From the NCBI GenBank assembly GCA_035222895.1, contig JAVYIG010002102.1:62001-126000 (forward strand): a stretch of DNA of 64,000 nt, written 5' to 3'. The position numbers and the translations under genes were made by a program. The stretch's first letter is position 1; each line of letters starts with the position of its first letter. The stretch comes from Strongylocentrotus droebachiensis (taxonomy: Eukaryota; Echinodermata; Echinoidea; Camarodonta; Strongylocentrotidae). The notes beneath the pieces are model-generated. The model saw nothing but the letters and a program-made list of their open reading frames with translations, was not told the DNA's origin and did no database searches. Below are positions 11,800-21,679 of the stretch, piece by piece.

Positions 11800-12064
11800 T
11801 TAATAGTATTGATCCGTGTAGGGGTATCCTCTCCAAGTCTCCAAGTCGTCCATCCAGTCGCGTGGAAACACTGCTCCTCTCGGTTTCCACCGGTGATTGG
11901 TTGTTTGACGATTCTGAAAAGAATGCTGTGGACTGCGATAAGTATCTGGCAGAAGATGTCGTATTATATTCTGCGCAAACATAGTGACCCCGTTTCTATT
12001 CAAATGAACGCCATCTATAGAGAGATGAACATCGGGGCGGATCTCATCGTTGTCATTAGAGACT
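11800..12064 (-). pseudogene. LINE ORF1 C-terminal part with SGNH-esterase-like block
   Basis: On the minus strand, the frame reading into the stop at 11800 contains RPDVHLSIDGVHLNRNGV. The D-G-x-H-L-N block resembles the final catalytic Asp-x-x-His motif of SGNH/GDSL hydrolases, and an esterase domain is known in ORF1 of some CR1-like elements. Downstream is a Trp/Arg-rich tail (TTNHRWKPRGAVFPRDW). The stop is about 10-60 bp before the ORF2 endonuclease frame, the usual order for a LINE. The rest of ORF1 is missing: at about 12064 the sequence changes to the foldback element. Assignment rests on one motif plus position. Confidence 0.55.
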
Positions 12065-13666
12065 TTTAGATTTGCACGTTGGCAGCTTTGACTGCAACGT
12101 GTGACGTCATTTTAAGGCACTGCGCATGCGTCACGTCGTCTCAGTCGGCGATCGAGAGGGTGTCAACCTTGATTAGGGACTTTGAGATTTGCACGTTTAC
12201 AGCTTTGACTGCAACGTGTGACGTCATTTTAAGGCACTGCGCATGCGTCACGCCGTCTCAGTCGGCGATCGAGAATTCGTCAACCTTGATTTTCCTAAAT
12301 CTAGTACGGTACTAGTATATGCCGCGTGTGCATAAAATATACAGTTCCTCAGGTAGACAAAAGAACATCCCTTCCCTGCTATTATGTAAAAATGTGTAGA
12401 ACAAGTGTCACATACATATTCACCTGTTCTGCACATTTTTACATAATAGCAGTGAAGGGATGCAATAGGCCATTTTCGTAATGTAACCAAATTTAATGCA
12501 TAGGTCTTTGTGAAGTGCCTCAATACAAACTATTTCATTCACCTGATAAGAATAATAGTATTTCAATAGACAGAATCCTAACTGCATACATTAGTTGCCA
12601 CGTTGGACACACATTATGGCTTGACCTACCTAGCAACACTTAATATATGCAGTTGCATTCTGACTATTGAAATACTACTATTCCTATGAGGTGAATGAAA
12701 CAATTTGTATTGAGGCACTTCACAAAGACCTATGCATTAAATTTGGTTACATTAAGAATATGGCCTATTGTTGAGGGTAGAATGAGGAACTGTATATTTT
12801 GTCCTCTTTCTTTGTCTGTCATGTAATGCATAGTGTTACTTCCTGCATGCATGTATATCGTCGAGTGCAATCTAAGCGATTTCTAATTGTAGTCAACGTG
12901 GGCAGTTGCGTACGTTGACACGCATGATCAGTCGGCGTACGTCGTGTTCTCGTCTACTCAATCTAAAAGTCCCTATTTTCCTAAATCTAGTACGTACTAT
13001 TATATGCCGCGTGCGCATAAAATATACAGTTTCTCAGGTAGACAAAGGAACATCCCTTCCCTGCTATTATGTACAAATGTGTAGAACAGGTGTCACATGC
13101 AGATTCACCTGTTCTACACACTTTTACATAGCAGTGAAGGGATGTTCCGCCACAGCAATAGGCCATTTTCGTAATGTAACCAAATGTAATGCATAGATCT
13201 TTGTGAGGTGCATCAATACAAACTATTTCATTCACCTGATAAGAATAATAGTATTTCAATAGACAGAATCCTAACTGCATACATTAGTTGTTGCCAGGTT
13301 GGACAAACATTATACCTACCTTGCAACACTTAATATATGCAGTTGCATTCTGACTATTGAAATACTATTATTTCTATCAGGTGAATGAAATAATTTGTAT
13401 TGAGGCACTTCACAAAGACCTATGCATTAAATTTGGTTACATTACGAAAATGGCCTATTGTTGAGGGTAGAATGAGGAACTGTATATTTTGTCCTCTTTC
13501 TTTGTCTGTCATGTTCATAGTGTTACTTCCTGCATGCATGTATATCGTCGAGTGCAATCTAAAAGATTTCTAATTGTAGTCAACATGGGCAGTTGAGTAC
13601 GTTGACACGCATGATCAGTAGGCGTTCGTCGTGTTCTCGTCCACCCAATCTAAAAGTCCCTAATAA
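12056..13666. mobile_element. Composite foldback/TIR element with internal duplications
   Basis: The outer ends are inverted: TTAGAGACTTTTAGATT at 12056 and AATCTAAAAGTCCCTAA ending at 13663. The left part is a tandem pair of about 115 bp (12064-12178, 12179-12293; each with GCAACGTGTGACGTCATTTT and GCGCATGCGTCACG). The right part is a tandem pair of about 680 bp (12294-12973, 12974-13666). Each 680-bp unit is itself a large hairpin: for example CACCTGATAAGAATAATAG and its complement face each other around TAATATATGCAGTTGC. No transposase frame. The target duplication is unclear (TA or a 3-bp site). Pieces of the same family occur at 45950-46060 and 57820-57935. Confidence 0.6.
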
Positions 13667-14462
13667 TCGCCCATCCACGCTCATTTGCCAGAAGTTTTAT
13701 GTGGGCGTTCAGATTGTTTCCTATTTAGATAGAGTATGAGTACAAAAATGATGTCATGTCTTATTTGGCCATTATGAACATCATGAGATCATCATATCAG
13801 CCTTGGAACTCAAAATACGATTTTGCATATTATGACGTCAGCATAGTCATGCCAAATTTAGTATATCTTTCTAAATATTGATAGTTTTTCACCCAATTTT
13901 TGATATGTTGTAGCTATGAGAAATATGTACAAGATCACCAGCCATTATTTATCATTTTGATGACTTCATCATAGTGAAAATTGCAATTTAAAGCGAATTG
14001 TCAGAATTGTCTTAATTTGCGTGTTATGCCTAAGGAAGATAAATTTCATTCGAATCATGAATCTACATGACATTATATTTTGAGCAGTATCTCGCTTATT
14101 TTTGATCTATTTTCTCCCAAAATGTGGAATGTTATTGCTGAGACTATGGGCTATGGAAAATGTGCCACTTTCTTTTGATCAGGTGTTCAAATTATGTCGA
14201 AATTTACGATTGAAAGTTGAAATTGCAAATTCTGTAGATCTTTGCAGGAATTATACATTTGGTCATATAGTCTCAATATATCTTCCACATCTCCATGATG
14301 ATCAGTGCTACACAGTTGAAACTTTATATATGGATAGACCATAATAGGAAGAGCATTTTAAAACATATTATTCATATAAAATCGTAAAAATGCATTCTTC
14401 ATTATGTAAAACATGAGCATACGTATCACCTAATTCGTCAACGTGACGAATTCAAATCTAGT
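13667..14462 (+). mobile_element. Helentron-like element G, 3' segment
   Basis: Resumes with CCTATTTAGATAGAGTATGAG and the TGACGTCAGCATA block that follows the break at 3895 in other copies. It ends in the family 3' end: ACGTATCACCT, the hairpin AATTCGTC-aacgt-GACGAATT, then CAAATCTAG|T at 14462. The interior near 13900-14100 resembles element C more than D. The left boundary next to the foldback element is approximate. Confidence 0.5.
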
Positions 14463-14835
14463 TCTTTGTTTTATTTTTCTATAATGTGTGTTTGCTCTAT
14501 CTTTTCTCATGTTATTATTTGTTTTCCTTCTATCATTTTCTCTTTCTTTTTTTCTAATGTTTTCCTTTGTAGACCAAAGTAAGTCACATCTTCTGTTGCC
14601 ATTCTGTCATCTGTAGAATTATTCAATAGTCAAGGTCGTCCGATACATGTTTCCCCTGTGTGTACTTGTACCTGTAGTTTTCTTCTGTATTGAAGTATGA
14701 TTGATTGATAGGAAAGCATTTTGGTATGAGAATGAGGTTTAATTAACCATTGGAAATCACTACAATGCAATATACAGTTAAGAAACTGAGTAATATTTCA
14801 GCGTAATTATCCATCTGCATGGAATCTCCTTTCAG
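14463..14835. other. Intron 1, 3' end
   Basis: Unique-looking intronic sequence ending in the pyrimidine-rich acceptor of exon B. No other feature recognised. Confidence 0.5.
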
Positions 14836-15078
14836 GCATATTACTCACTAATTGCCCCTACGCCTAATGTTTTGGGAAAGCTGTGTGATCTGGTTAACAC
14901 GTCGTCCCTTCTCAGTCGCCTAGTTCTCCCCATCCCTGCCGACATTGGGTTCAATCTGAAGCACCTCATGTCGATCCGTGTTTTTGAGACCTGTCTCGGC
15001 CATGTGAAATCAGTGAGCAGCCTCGCACATGTTTTAACCTTTCTGCCAAAGGTTAGGGAGCTGATTATTCGAATGATA
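14836..15078 (+). CDS. LRR protein gene, exon B
   Basis: Phase 0 to phase 0, 81 residues. Acceptor CTCCTTTCAG at 14835, donor ATA|GTAAGT at 15078/15079, both close to consensus. The peptide runs AYYSLIAPTPNVLGKL, then SLLSRLVLPIPADI, then HLMSIRVFETCLG, then VLTFLPKVRELIIRMI. It shares the LPIPA, S(I/V)(R/K)xFET and LPxxxxL signatures with exon C. This is the same module, so the exons probably arose by exon duplication. The LRR solenoid would serve as a ligand- or protein-binding surface. What else the protein carries (for example NACHT, death or TIR domains) lies outside the window. Confidence 0.75.
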
Positions 15079-15825
15079 GTAAGTCACGCTTTTAATATGT
15101 CTGCTCACAATGAATTCGGTTAGTGAGGGGGGGGGGGGGGCTGAAAAATTTCGATCGTTGTTAACACTTGCTCCCCCCCCCCCCCCTCCATCAAATAATC
15201 TTTAATCTGGCTTAGTATCATAGATCCCTTGTGTCTCCATACTTTAAATTGCTCATCACTCGTTTTGTAAGCGTTATATAAACCCTGTTAACCTTTACAA
15301 AAATAGTCATTAATGTACCTGATTATTATCATCACCATTGATATAACAATAATAATACTAACAAATAAAATAATATCTATTATTATCATTATCATTATTA
15401 ATATTATCATTATCATTATCATTTTTGTTATTATTGTTATTTTTAAAATTCCGTATTACCATTGTTCTTCTTTTTATTATTCTACTTCTTATTACTAATA
15501 TTATTATTATCATTATCATTGATAGTATTGATAGAAGTAGTAGTAGTAATATTAGTCATAATATTTGTATGTATTATCTTTATAAATCATCATCAATATC
15601 TTTATTCTTATTAATATCATTAAAACTATCGTTATTATTGTTATCATTATTATCATCATTATTATCATTTTGAATTTGGTGATATACTTAGGCATATTGA
15701 GATTTCAGACCAAGTGGACCCAGAACATTTGTATGTGTATTACTATAAATTTGAATCTTCTCCGTCACCCTAGTCACTGTTTCTTGTTTGTTCGATTGTG
15801 TCTTTGTTGTCTGTTTCAATTACAG
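15079..15825. other. Intron between exons B and C, with G/C runs and ATT/ATC repeats
   Basis: Starts with a G run and a C run facing each other about 40 bp apart (15126-15186), able to form a hairpin. An ATT/ATC-rich microsatellite follows at 15313-15665. Ends in the acceptor TTTCAATTACAG. Confidence 0.7.
15313..15665. repeat. ATT/ATC microsatellite
   Basis: Interrupted TTATTATCATTATCATT-type repeat. Ile-rich open frames here are artefacts. Confidence 0.9.
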
Positions 15826-16059
15826 GAACTCGTTGAACTTGACTACAACACTGAAGCCTTCTGTGAGCTGTGGAAAAACCTCCATACCTTACCAGACCTC
15901 AACTGGCTTCTTCTTCCAATACCGGCGTACCGAAGGATCCCGTGTGACTTAGAGCCACTTCGATCGGTCAAGATCTTCGAAACAAAATCATTTTCGAACC
16001 ACCTCCCCAGCGTCTTGAAAAGCCTGCCAAATTTACAAAAGCTTCTTTTACACTCCGAT
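15826..16059 (+). CDS. LRR protein gene, exon C
   Basis: Phase 0 to phase 0, 78 residues. Acceptor TTTCAATTACAG at 15825, donor GAT|GTAAGT at 16059/16060. The peptide starts ELVELDYNTEAFCELWKNL and continues LPDLNWLLLPIPAY, LEPLRSVKIFETKSF and SLPNLQKLLLHSD. It is the clearest of the modules: a tryptophan helix-like segment, a LPIPA strand-turn, a SVKIFET strand and a terminal LPNLQKLLL. It fits directly between exons B and D with no frame change. Regular Leu spacing supports an LRR fold; no catalytic motif is seen. Confidence 0.8.
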
Positions 16060-16745
16060 GTAAGTAGGCGTACATTTAAAGAACGCATACCAGGTTTAAC
16101 ATATTTTTAGTTCACATTTTGAACTTTGCATTGTATTATCAGTGTATTTTTTTATGTTTGCTTCTTGTTTAAAGGGTTAAGCCACAAATATGACCCTGGT
16201 CTTCGTTTATTTCCCTTCACGCAATTGTAAATGTTTGGTAGTGTTTGTTATCTTTACATTAATTAATAGCATTGTTATTTTATGTTTCAGAGACAGTTAT
16301 TCACTATGGCATGCATTTCTCTATGCTAGAAACGGTGGCAATTTTACACTTTCATACATTTTATTTAACCAAGGAGTCATTGGTTTAACGTAGTTGCCCT
16401 GAAAGCACCATATCCCAACCGAAGGCAACACTTTTGCCCTCGTCTTCAATTTTTTTTCCAGAAGTGAACTACACATGAAAATAAATTGTATATGATAGAC
16501 GCTCTCTAAGAATAAGAAGGCATCTACATTCAGGGATATCGAGCGGTAGAAATAGGGTGGGGTTGACACCTCCCCATTCATAAGTGTCTAATCATTGTGA
16601 AAATCACCATTTTAGAGCCTGTGTCGGCAAATTACAGAAAAAATTACCCTATTTTGTCAATGTTGGGAACTATTCTAATAGCGACGTACTAGATCCGATA
16701 CCTCCGTTTCAAATGCTCTCTTGTTCACTTTTTCTTATCATTTAG
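16060..16745. other. Intron between exons C and D
   Basis: No repeat or RNA gene recognised. Ends with CTTTTTCTTATCATTTAG, a good pyrimidine tract and acceptor. Confidence 0.5.
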
Positions 16746-17269
16746 ATACCAGAAGACATATTTGACTTCTTTTGGAGGGTCCTCCATAATCTCCGAGAGT
16801 TACGTCATTTACACATGAATGTTCCTAAATCCTTTCCTGCGTTACATCTAGAGACCCTCCGATCTGTGCAGACCTTCAAGACAAAAATCAAATCTCAAAT
16901 GAAAGTCTTTCCAATACTGCTTTCCCGGTTACCAAATATTATAGAACTTGACGTATTTGCCACGGACAGGAAGATAGCAGAGAATACCAGGGATACCTAC
17001 TACGATAAGGTCGTTTCGGCTATCATTGACGGATTGGTAAAGAATGGTGTCCAACTGAAAGTCCTCAGTATGACATTTGACACGAGAGGGCCGGGCCCAA
17101 GCAAGACCGTGTCACGTGACACCGTTCAAAACTTTATCCAAATGTTGAAGAAGAGTGGCATGATGCTGCAACTCGAAATCATCAGTCATCCATACTGTGT
17201 GTTCAACGAAACAGACTTGATAGAAATCATCACAGCCATCAGAGAATTTATGTCTATTACGCATTTAAG
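16746..17269 (+). CDS. LRR protein gene, exon D (module plus longer C-terminal part)
   Basis: Starts in phase 0 (acceptor ATCATTTAG) and ends in phase 2 (AAG|GTGAGT), 174 codons plus two bases. The first 75 or so residues repeat the exon module: IPEDIFDFFWRVLHNLREL, LETLRSVQTFKTK and LSRLPNIIELDVFATD. The rest differs and looks like ordinary LRR units: a helix rich in Lys/Asp, then LVKNGVQLKVLSMTF, then FIQMLKKSGMMLQLEIIS, then IREFMSITHL. The exon thus joins the duplicated modules to a more classical C-terminal LRR end. The two left-over bases (AG) form an Arg codon with the first base of the exon at 40456. Confidence 0.75.
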
Positions 17270-17439
17270 GTGAGTTCGGGATAGGGACTTCATAGTCATT
17301 ACCCGTTTTGTACAGAATGTTATATCTAATATTCAATTGGATTGATATTTTTCTCAAATACATAAATACGATTTTCATATATAATCAAATTTTCCTGATT
17401 ATGCGTATTCCTTAGCACTGGACAATCCACTACTATCCC

Positions 17440-18425
17440 AGGTCGAAAAAACAGTTGAAACCAGTAGTCAACTGGTACCAGTTGAAACCTGTACATTCAA
17501 ATTGTTTTTAATATGGAAATTGAAACAACACTAACCGGGACCAGTTGACAAACCAGTTAGAAAACCAATTGACATCTGAGACCAGTTGATATTTCCAGTT
17601 GATTTACCAGTAGATATACCACTTGATTTACCAGTTGAAATCTCTAGTTGATTTACCAGTTGAGACCAGTAATCAATTGATATTGTGGTAATCAATAATA
17701 TATATTTGCATGATCTGGCCAACAACTAGACCATTATTTATAAACTCATGTTACCGCATCATAAAGATCATTTGAAGTGAATTACAGATGAGTATCATTC
17801 TTGGTAAGAAATCTAGAGCTCGTACATATAGATAGATACAAAATCATACATGTTGTTTCTTGGTTAGTAATTACATATATCAATATATCTATTTTTACAT
17901 CTTAAATTAGATGAAAAACATGATCAGACATATATAATATATGTGTCAATAATTGAATAAGAAAATATAAATCACAACGTTAATGTGCATTGTCACATTT
18001 GCTTGACAGATCTTGATAATTATATTTTGCCAAAATACAAAGTAATCATGACAATGCATGAGATACATTAAACTGTTTTTTTCAACTGGTAAATCAACTG
18101 GTATTATATTGGTTTTCAACTGGTATTCAACTGGTTTTCAACTGGTAATAAGCAACTGGTAATCATCTACTGGTTTTCAACTGGTAATCATCTACTGGTT
18201 TTCAACCGGTAAAGCAACTGGTAATCATCTACTGGTTTTCACCCAACTGGTAAATCAACTGGTATTCATCTACTGGTTTTCAACTGGTAAATCAACTGGT
18301 AATATCAAGTGGTCTCAGATGTCAACTTGTTTTTCTACTGGTTTCCAAATTGAATCAACTGGTCTCAATTGGTCTCAACTGGTACCACATGATACCAATT
18401 AAGACCAGTTCAAACCAGTAGACAA
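17440..18425. repeat. Inverted arrays of the CAACTGGT motif
   Basis: The left arm (about 17440-17690) is dense in ACCAGTTGA; the right arm (about 18075-18425) is dense in TCAACTGGT, the complement. Spacing is irregular, about 10-25 bp. The left tip holds a perfect 18-bp palindrome TCAACTGGTACCAGTTGA at 17468-17485. The 380 bp between the arms is AT-rich and lacks the motif. The whole can fold into an imperfect hairpin. No coding sequence. Element type unknown. Confidence 0.75.
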
Positions 18426-18639
18426 ATGTTTTACATGTAGAGATATAAATAAACAAAGAAATGGATGAAATAAAACAAAATAGATACTGAGTATGAATCA
18501 GGGAACAAACTGAAAGTTTCGTCTCCTACATGCTGCCATTTGGACAAAACCGTCTTTCTTTTATCTTTCTTCCTTTTCTCTTCCCCCTTCCTTTTTTCTT
18601 CTGCCCGTTTCTTCCTTTTCCCCTTTTCCCAGGTAGCAA

Positions 18640-19165
18640 GCCCATATGGGGCCATATGGGGATGATCTGGGTCACTTGTGCCATCTGGGCTACATATGGG
18701 GCCCATATGGGGATGATCTGGGTCACTTGTGCCATATGGGCTAAATAGAACCCAAATGTGTATCCCATATGGGGCCAATATTTAGTAACCCATATGGGAT
18801 CTATTTGGGCCAGCCCTTATTAGTCCCAGATGGGAATGAGCTGGGTGTACACATATGGGTAGAATATCAATAAAAATTATGCCCATATGGGTAACACATG
18901 GGGAAAATCTGAGTTAACCCACATGGGATATATCTGGGTTAAGCAATATGGGTACCAGATGGGATTAAGCTGGGCATACCCATTTGGGCCCAGTTTGGTA
19001 TGGGTCCCATCTGGGTCCCATCTTTCTTACATGGGTTTACCCATATGGGTCCCATATGCTTTTTGGGTGCAGATGCCTTAGGGTCCCAAATGGTTTTCCA
19101 TATGGGGCCCATGTTTCAGAGAATAAAGGACCGAGGTGGGTCCCACATGGGCTTTCTACCTGGGT
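18640..19165. repeat. Array of CCATATGGG / CATCTGGG / CACATGGG motifs
   Basis: Dense, irregularly spaced array of palindromic CATATG cores flanked by G or C (CCCATATGGG, CCATATGGGG) with variants CATCTGGG, CAGATGGG and CACATGGG. Some longer stretches repeat almost exactly (GGGGATGATCTGGGTCACTT occurs twice near 18658 and 18710). Open frames rich in HMGPIW-type words on both strands come from this repeat. Confidence 0.8.
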
Positions 19166-19524
19166 TATTATCCTCTCTGTCTCTCATTATCTCTCTCTCC
19201 CACTCTCTACTTCTTTTTTGCGCTTCGCGCTTAACATTTAGCTCGTTGCTTTTTAACGCTGCGGCTTTGCATTTGGCGCACTGCATTTCTATGATGCTGT
19301 TGATTGAATATATTGAATAAATTCATCAATTCCTGATGAAGCCGTATGAGCGAGAATTCAATTTATTCTTGTCTCATATACGGTTGTCTCATTTACTTCG
19401 TTTTCTTTTTATATGTGTATGTATTATGAAAAAGAGATAGCAAAATGTGTATTTGATGGTCATCTTGCGAGTACTAACCATTAACTACTCCCATCGGGCT
19501 ATCATCATTAATTTTTCTCTTCAT
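19166..19524. other. Intron 4 filler
   Basis: Short TCTCTC tract, a GCGCTTCGCGC palindrome near 19220, otherwise plain intronic sequence. No gene seen. Confidence 0.4.
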
Positions 19525-20769
19525 TAGGTGATACGTAACGAAGTCTACGTATCACCTATTGATTTCGTCGAGATTTTTATTCCTAGTATTCTTCCGCGAT
19601 TTTGTTCGCAGGATATCTCAAGACTGAATGAAGCCATTGTTATGAATCTTACAATGATGATAGATCTTAGTCTAACTTAGAACTTTCAAAGACTCAAAGT
19701 CATCGTGACGTCATTCAGGCGCCATTTTGTGAAAATCAACTAATGATCATATCTTCATAACGGAAAAATATTTCTCATTCATAATTATCACGATTAAGAT
19801 CAATATCCGTCCGGTCAATTTCAGATCAATAAACGTGTGCAAATGCGCGCGTGCGCGCTCGTCCGCGCATTTACGCGCGCGCAAAAATTTAAAATGCTCT
19901 AAATCATCCCAAATTTTTTTTGCATACGTTTCAGGCCATATAGAGCATTTGATAAAAAATCGCGCTCACGCGCATGCGCGCGCGTTTTTGGCGCGTACTA
20001 GCATTTTGCAACATAGAATCGCCGAATTTTCTTTATCATCATATTTGGCACATTTTTCCAAGCATTTTGATAACTTGTTCATCTTTTAATAACGCAATGA
20101 GCGTCGCCAAAGTTGACAGCGCGCGCGGATCTGCGTTATCTTTATCCACAATACATGGGCAAAATCATGCCTATACAAAATTCATTGTAACTCTTCAGAA
20201 TAGATAGGAACTCCCAATATTTTTTTCATATTTAGATAGATTATGAGTCGGAGATATGATTTCATGTCTCATTTGACCCTCAATTAAATCATGACGTCAT
20301 CATAATGGCCTCCGAACTCAAAATTTCAATTTGCACATTATGACGTAAGCATATTTTTGGAAAACTGATTGTATCTCTGTAAATATTGATTAATTTTGTT
20401 TCAAATTTTGATATGTTTTAGCTGAGACAATTTTCTACAAATACAGTGTCCACAATTTTTCATTTTGACAAAGGCATCATGGCGTAATCTTGCAATTAAA
20501 GGAGGCATGTCAATTTTTTACATTTTGCGTGTATTCTCAATGGGACATGACTTTTTCTCAAAAGTGGATTCTACATTTTTGTCTTTCGCGAGCAATATCT
20601 CCACTGTTTTAGCTTTGTTTGCGCTGAGATTCGAGTATGTTGTAGCTGAGACAATAAGCTATCACAAATGTGCCATTTATTTTTCGATCAGATGCCGGGA
20701 TCATGCTCATATTTCACTTGCAAAGTAAGATTTCAGAATTCCATTTCCCGTTTACGTGTATTCGCTATG

Positions 20770-20845
20770 GGAGATGTTTTGGTATATCGGTATACGCACT
20801 TGATTTCCAACCTCGAGATCCCTGGTTCGAGTCCGGGTGTCTCCA
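20770..20845 (+). other. tRNA-like segment inside element D
   Basis: GGAGATG at 20770-20776 can pair along all seven positions (two G-T) with TGTCTCC at 20838-20844, followed by an A and then ACA. The T-arm-like CCCTG-GTTCGAGT-CCGGG has one mismatch. The A-box-like TGGTATATCGGTATACGC is in place. The anticodon arm does not close into a normal 5-bp stem, so I see no working tRNA. It could be a tRNA pseudogene or SINE head kept inside the transposon. Confidence 0.6.
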
Positions 20846-21171
20846 ACAATATTTTTTTTCCACTTTTTTTTTCCTTTTGACCTTTCACTGTACCATCTCC
20901 TTTGATTATTAAAACACGTAGATTCGCAAATACTGTAATAAACAACCCTTTTTACTTTATTATTACCCTATTTTCACTTGATCCATTACTTTTTGCGTGT
21001 AATCCCTATGGGAGATGACTTTTTCTCAAATCTGGATTCTACATTCCTGTCTTTTACGAGCAATATCGCCGTTACTTCTGCATGGATTTTGTTGATTTTT
21101 GAGTATGTTGTCGCTGAGACTTTATGCTATCTAAATCAAACCTCATTTTTGTAATAAGATGTCAGGATCAC

Positions 21172-21232
21172 GCTCATGATCATGATCATTATCATCATGA
21201 TCATCATTATCATAATGATGATAATCATTTAT
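21172..21232. repeat. ATC microsatellite in element D
   Basis: CATGATCATGATCATTATC-type run at the same place, upstream of the 3' end, as in elements A, B and F. Confidence 0.85.
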
Positions 21233-21594
21233 CAATTACATTTTCATTTCTTTGAATAAGATAAAATCGTCAAAATGTGTTCTTGATGATGTAAATTAGA
21301 GTCAAAGGTGTAACTGGTTACTGTACAGAGTCAAAGGTCATATATTGTTTCAATCTATCTTCCCTAGATCCCTGATCAAGGGGACGCAATTTAAACTTGA
21401 CATATGCATAGATCATAATAGGAAAAGCATTTTATAAAATAATATATCGTGTAATGCATTATTCGTTATGTAAACCATTATCATACGTATCACCTAATTC
21501 GTCGGGGTGACGAATTAAAGTCTAGTTTGTTTTTGTTGTTTGATGGTAAATTATTGGGGGGGATGATTGTACAGGCCACCCCCCACCTGAAATA

Positions 21595-21655
21595 TTTGTT
21601 TTTTTTTTTTTTTTTTTTTTTTTGTTTTTTTTGGGGGGGGGGGGGGGGATATATC
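21595..21655. repeat. Poly-T / poly-G tract
   Basis: About 25 T followed by TTGGGGG-type runs. Such tracts recur through the window and spoil open-frame prediction. Confidence 0.9.
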
Positions 21656-21679
21656 CCCCATCCCCCGGGATCGACACCC

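Larger units (their letters stand above)
3896..12064 (-). mobile_element. CR1-like LINE, interrupted by elements B and C
   Basis: Minus-strand non-LTR retrotransposon. Read 5' to 3' it has the end of ORF1 (12064-11800), ORF2 endonuclease and reverse transcriptase (11790-8905), then a 3' UTR. The UTR is split into 8884-8904, 6613-6667 and 4562-3896 by two Helentron-like insertions and ends in a TAAATAAATAAATAAA-type tail at 3896. The three UTR pieces belong together because 6613-6667 repeats the words of the 4100-4560 array (ATGATAATTGTAAGCATTG, GGAGTCAAGTAACATGA) and the flanks rejoin at the insertion sites. Frameshifts and a gap in the RT make it inactive. Clade assignment rests on motif style only. 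Confidence 0.65.
19525..21526 (+). mobile_element. Helentron-like element D, best-preserved copy (GGTGATACGTA family)
   Basis: Complete plus-strand copy, about 2.0 kb. 5' end: palindrome TAGGTGATACGTAAC...TACGTATCACCTA (19525-19558), then TTGATTTCGTCGAGATTTTT. 3' end: ACGTATCACCT, hairpin AATTCGTC-ggggt-GACGAATT, AAAGTCTAG|T at 21526. Flanks fit insertion between two T residues. Interior order: TTCGCAGGATATCTC block, GCGCGC-rich block (19835-20000), TGACGTCATCATAATGGCC block, a tRNA-like segment (20770-20845), an ATC microsatellite (21172-21232), a tail block with TTTCTTTGAATAAGATAAAATCG. No Rep/helicase frame, so it would depend on a partner element. The Helentron label is inferred from the end structure. 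Confidence 0.65.

Noticed and set aside
15843-16088. Minus-strand frame over exon C
   Set aside because: Antisense shadow of the LRR exon, which has splice sites and homologous sister exons on the plus strand.
18640-19165. CRISPR-like array
   Set aside because: Eukaryotic sequence, irregular spacing, variable repeat words, no spacers of constant length and no Cas genes.
20770-20845. Functional tRNA gene
   Set aside because: Acceptor and T arms pair but the anticodon arm does not, and the block is a passenger repeated inside transposons.
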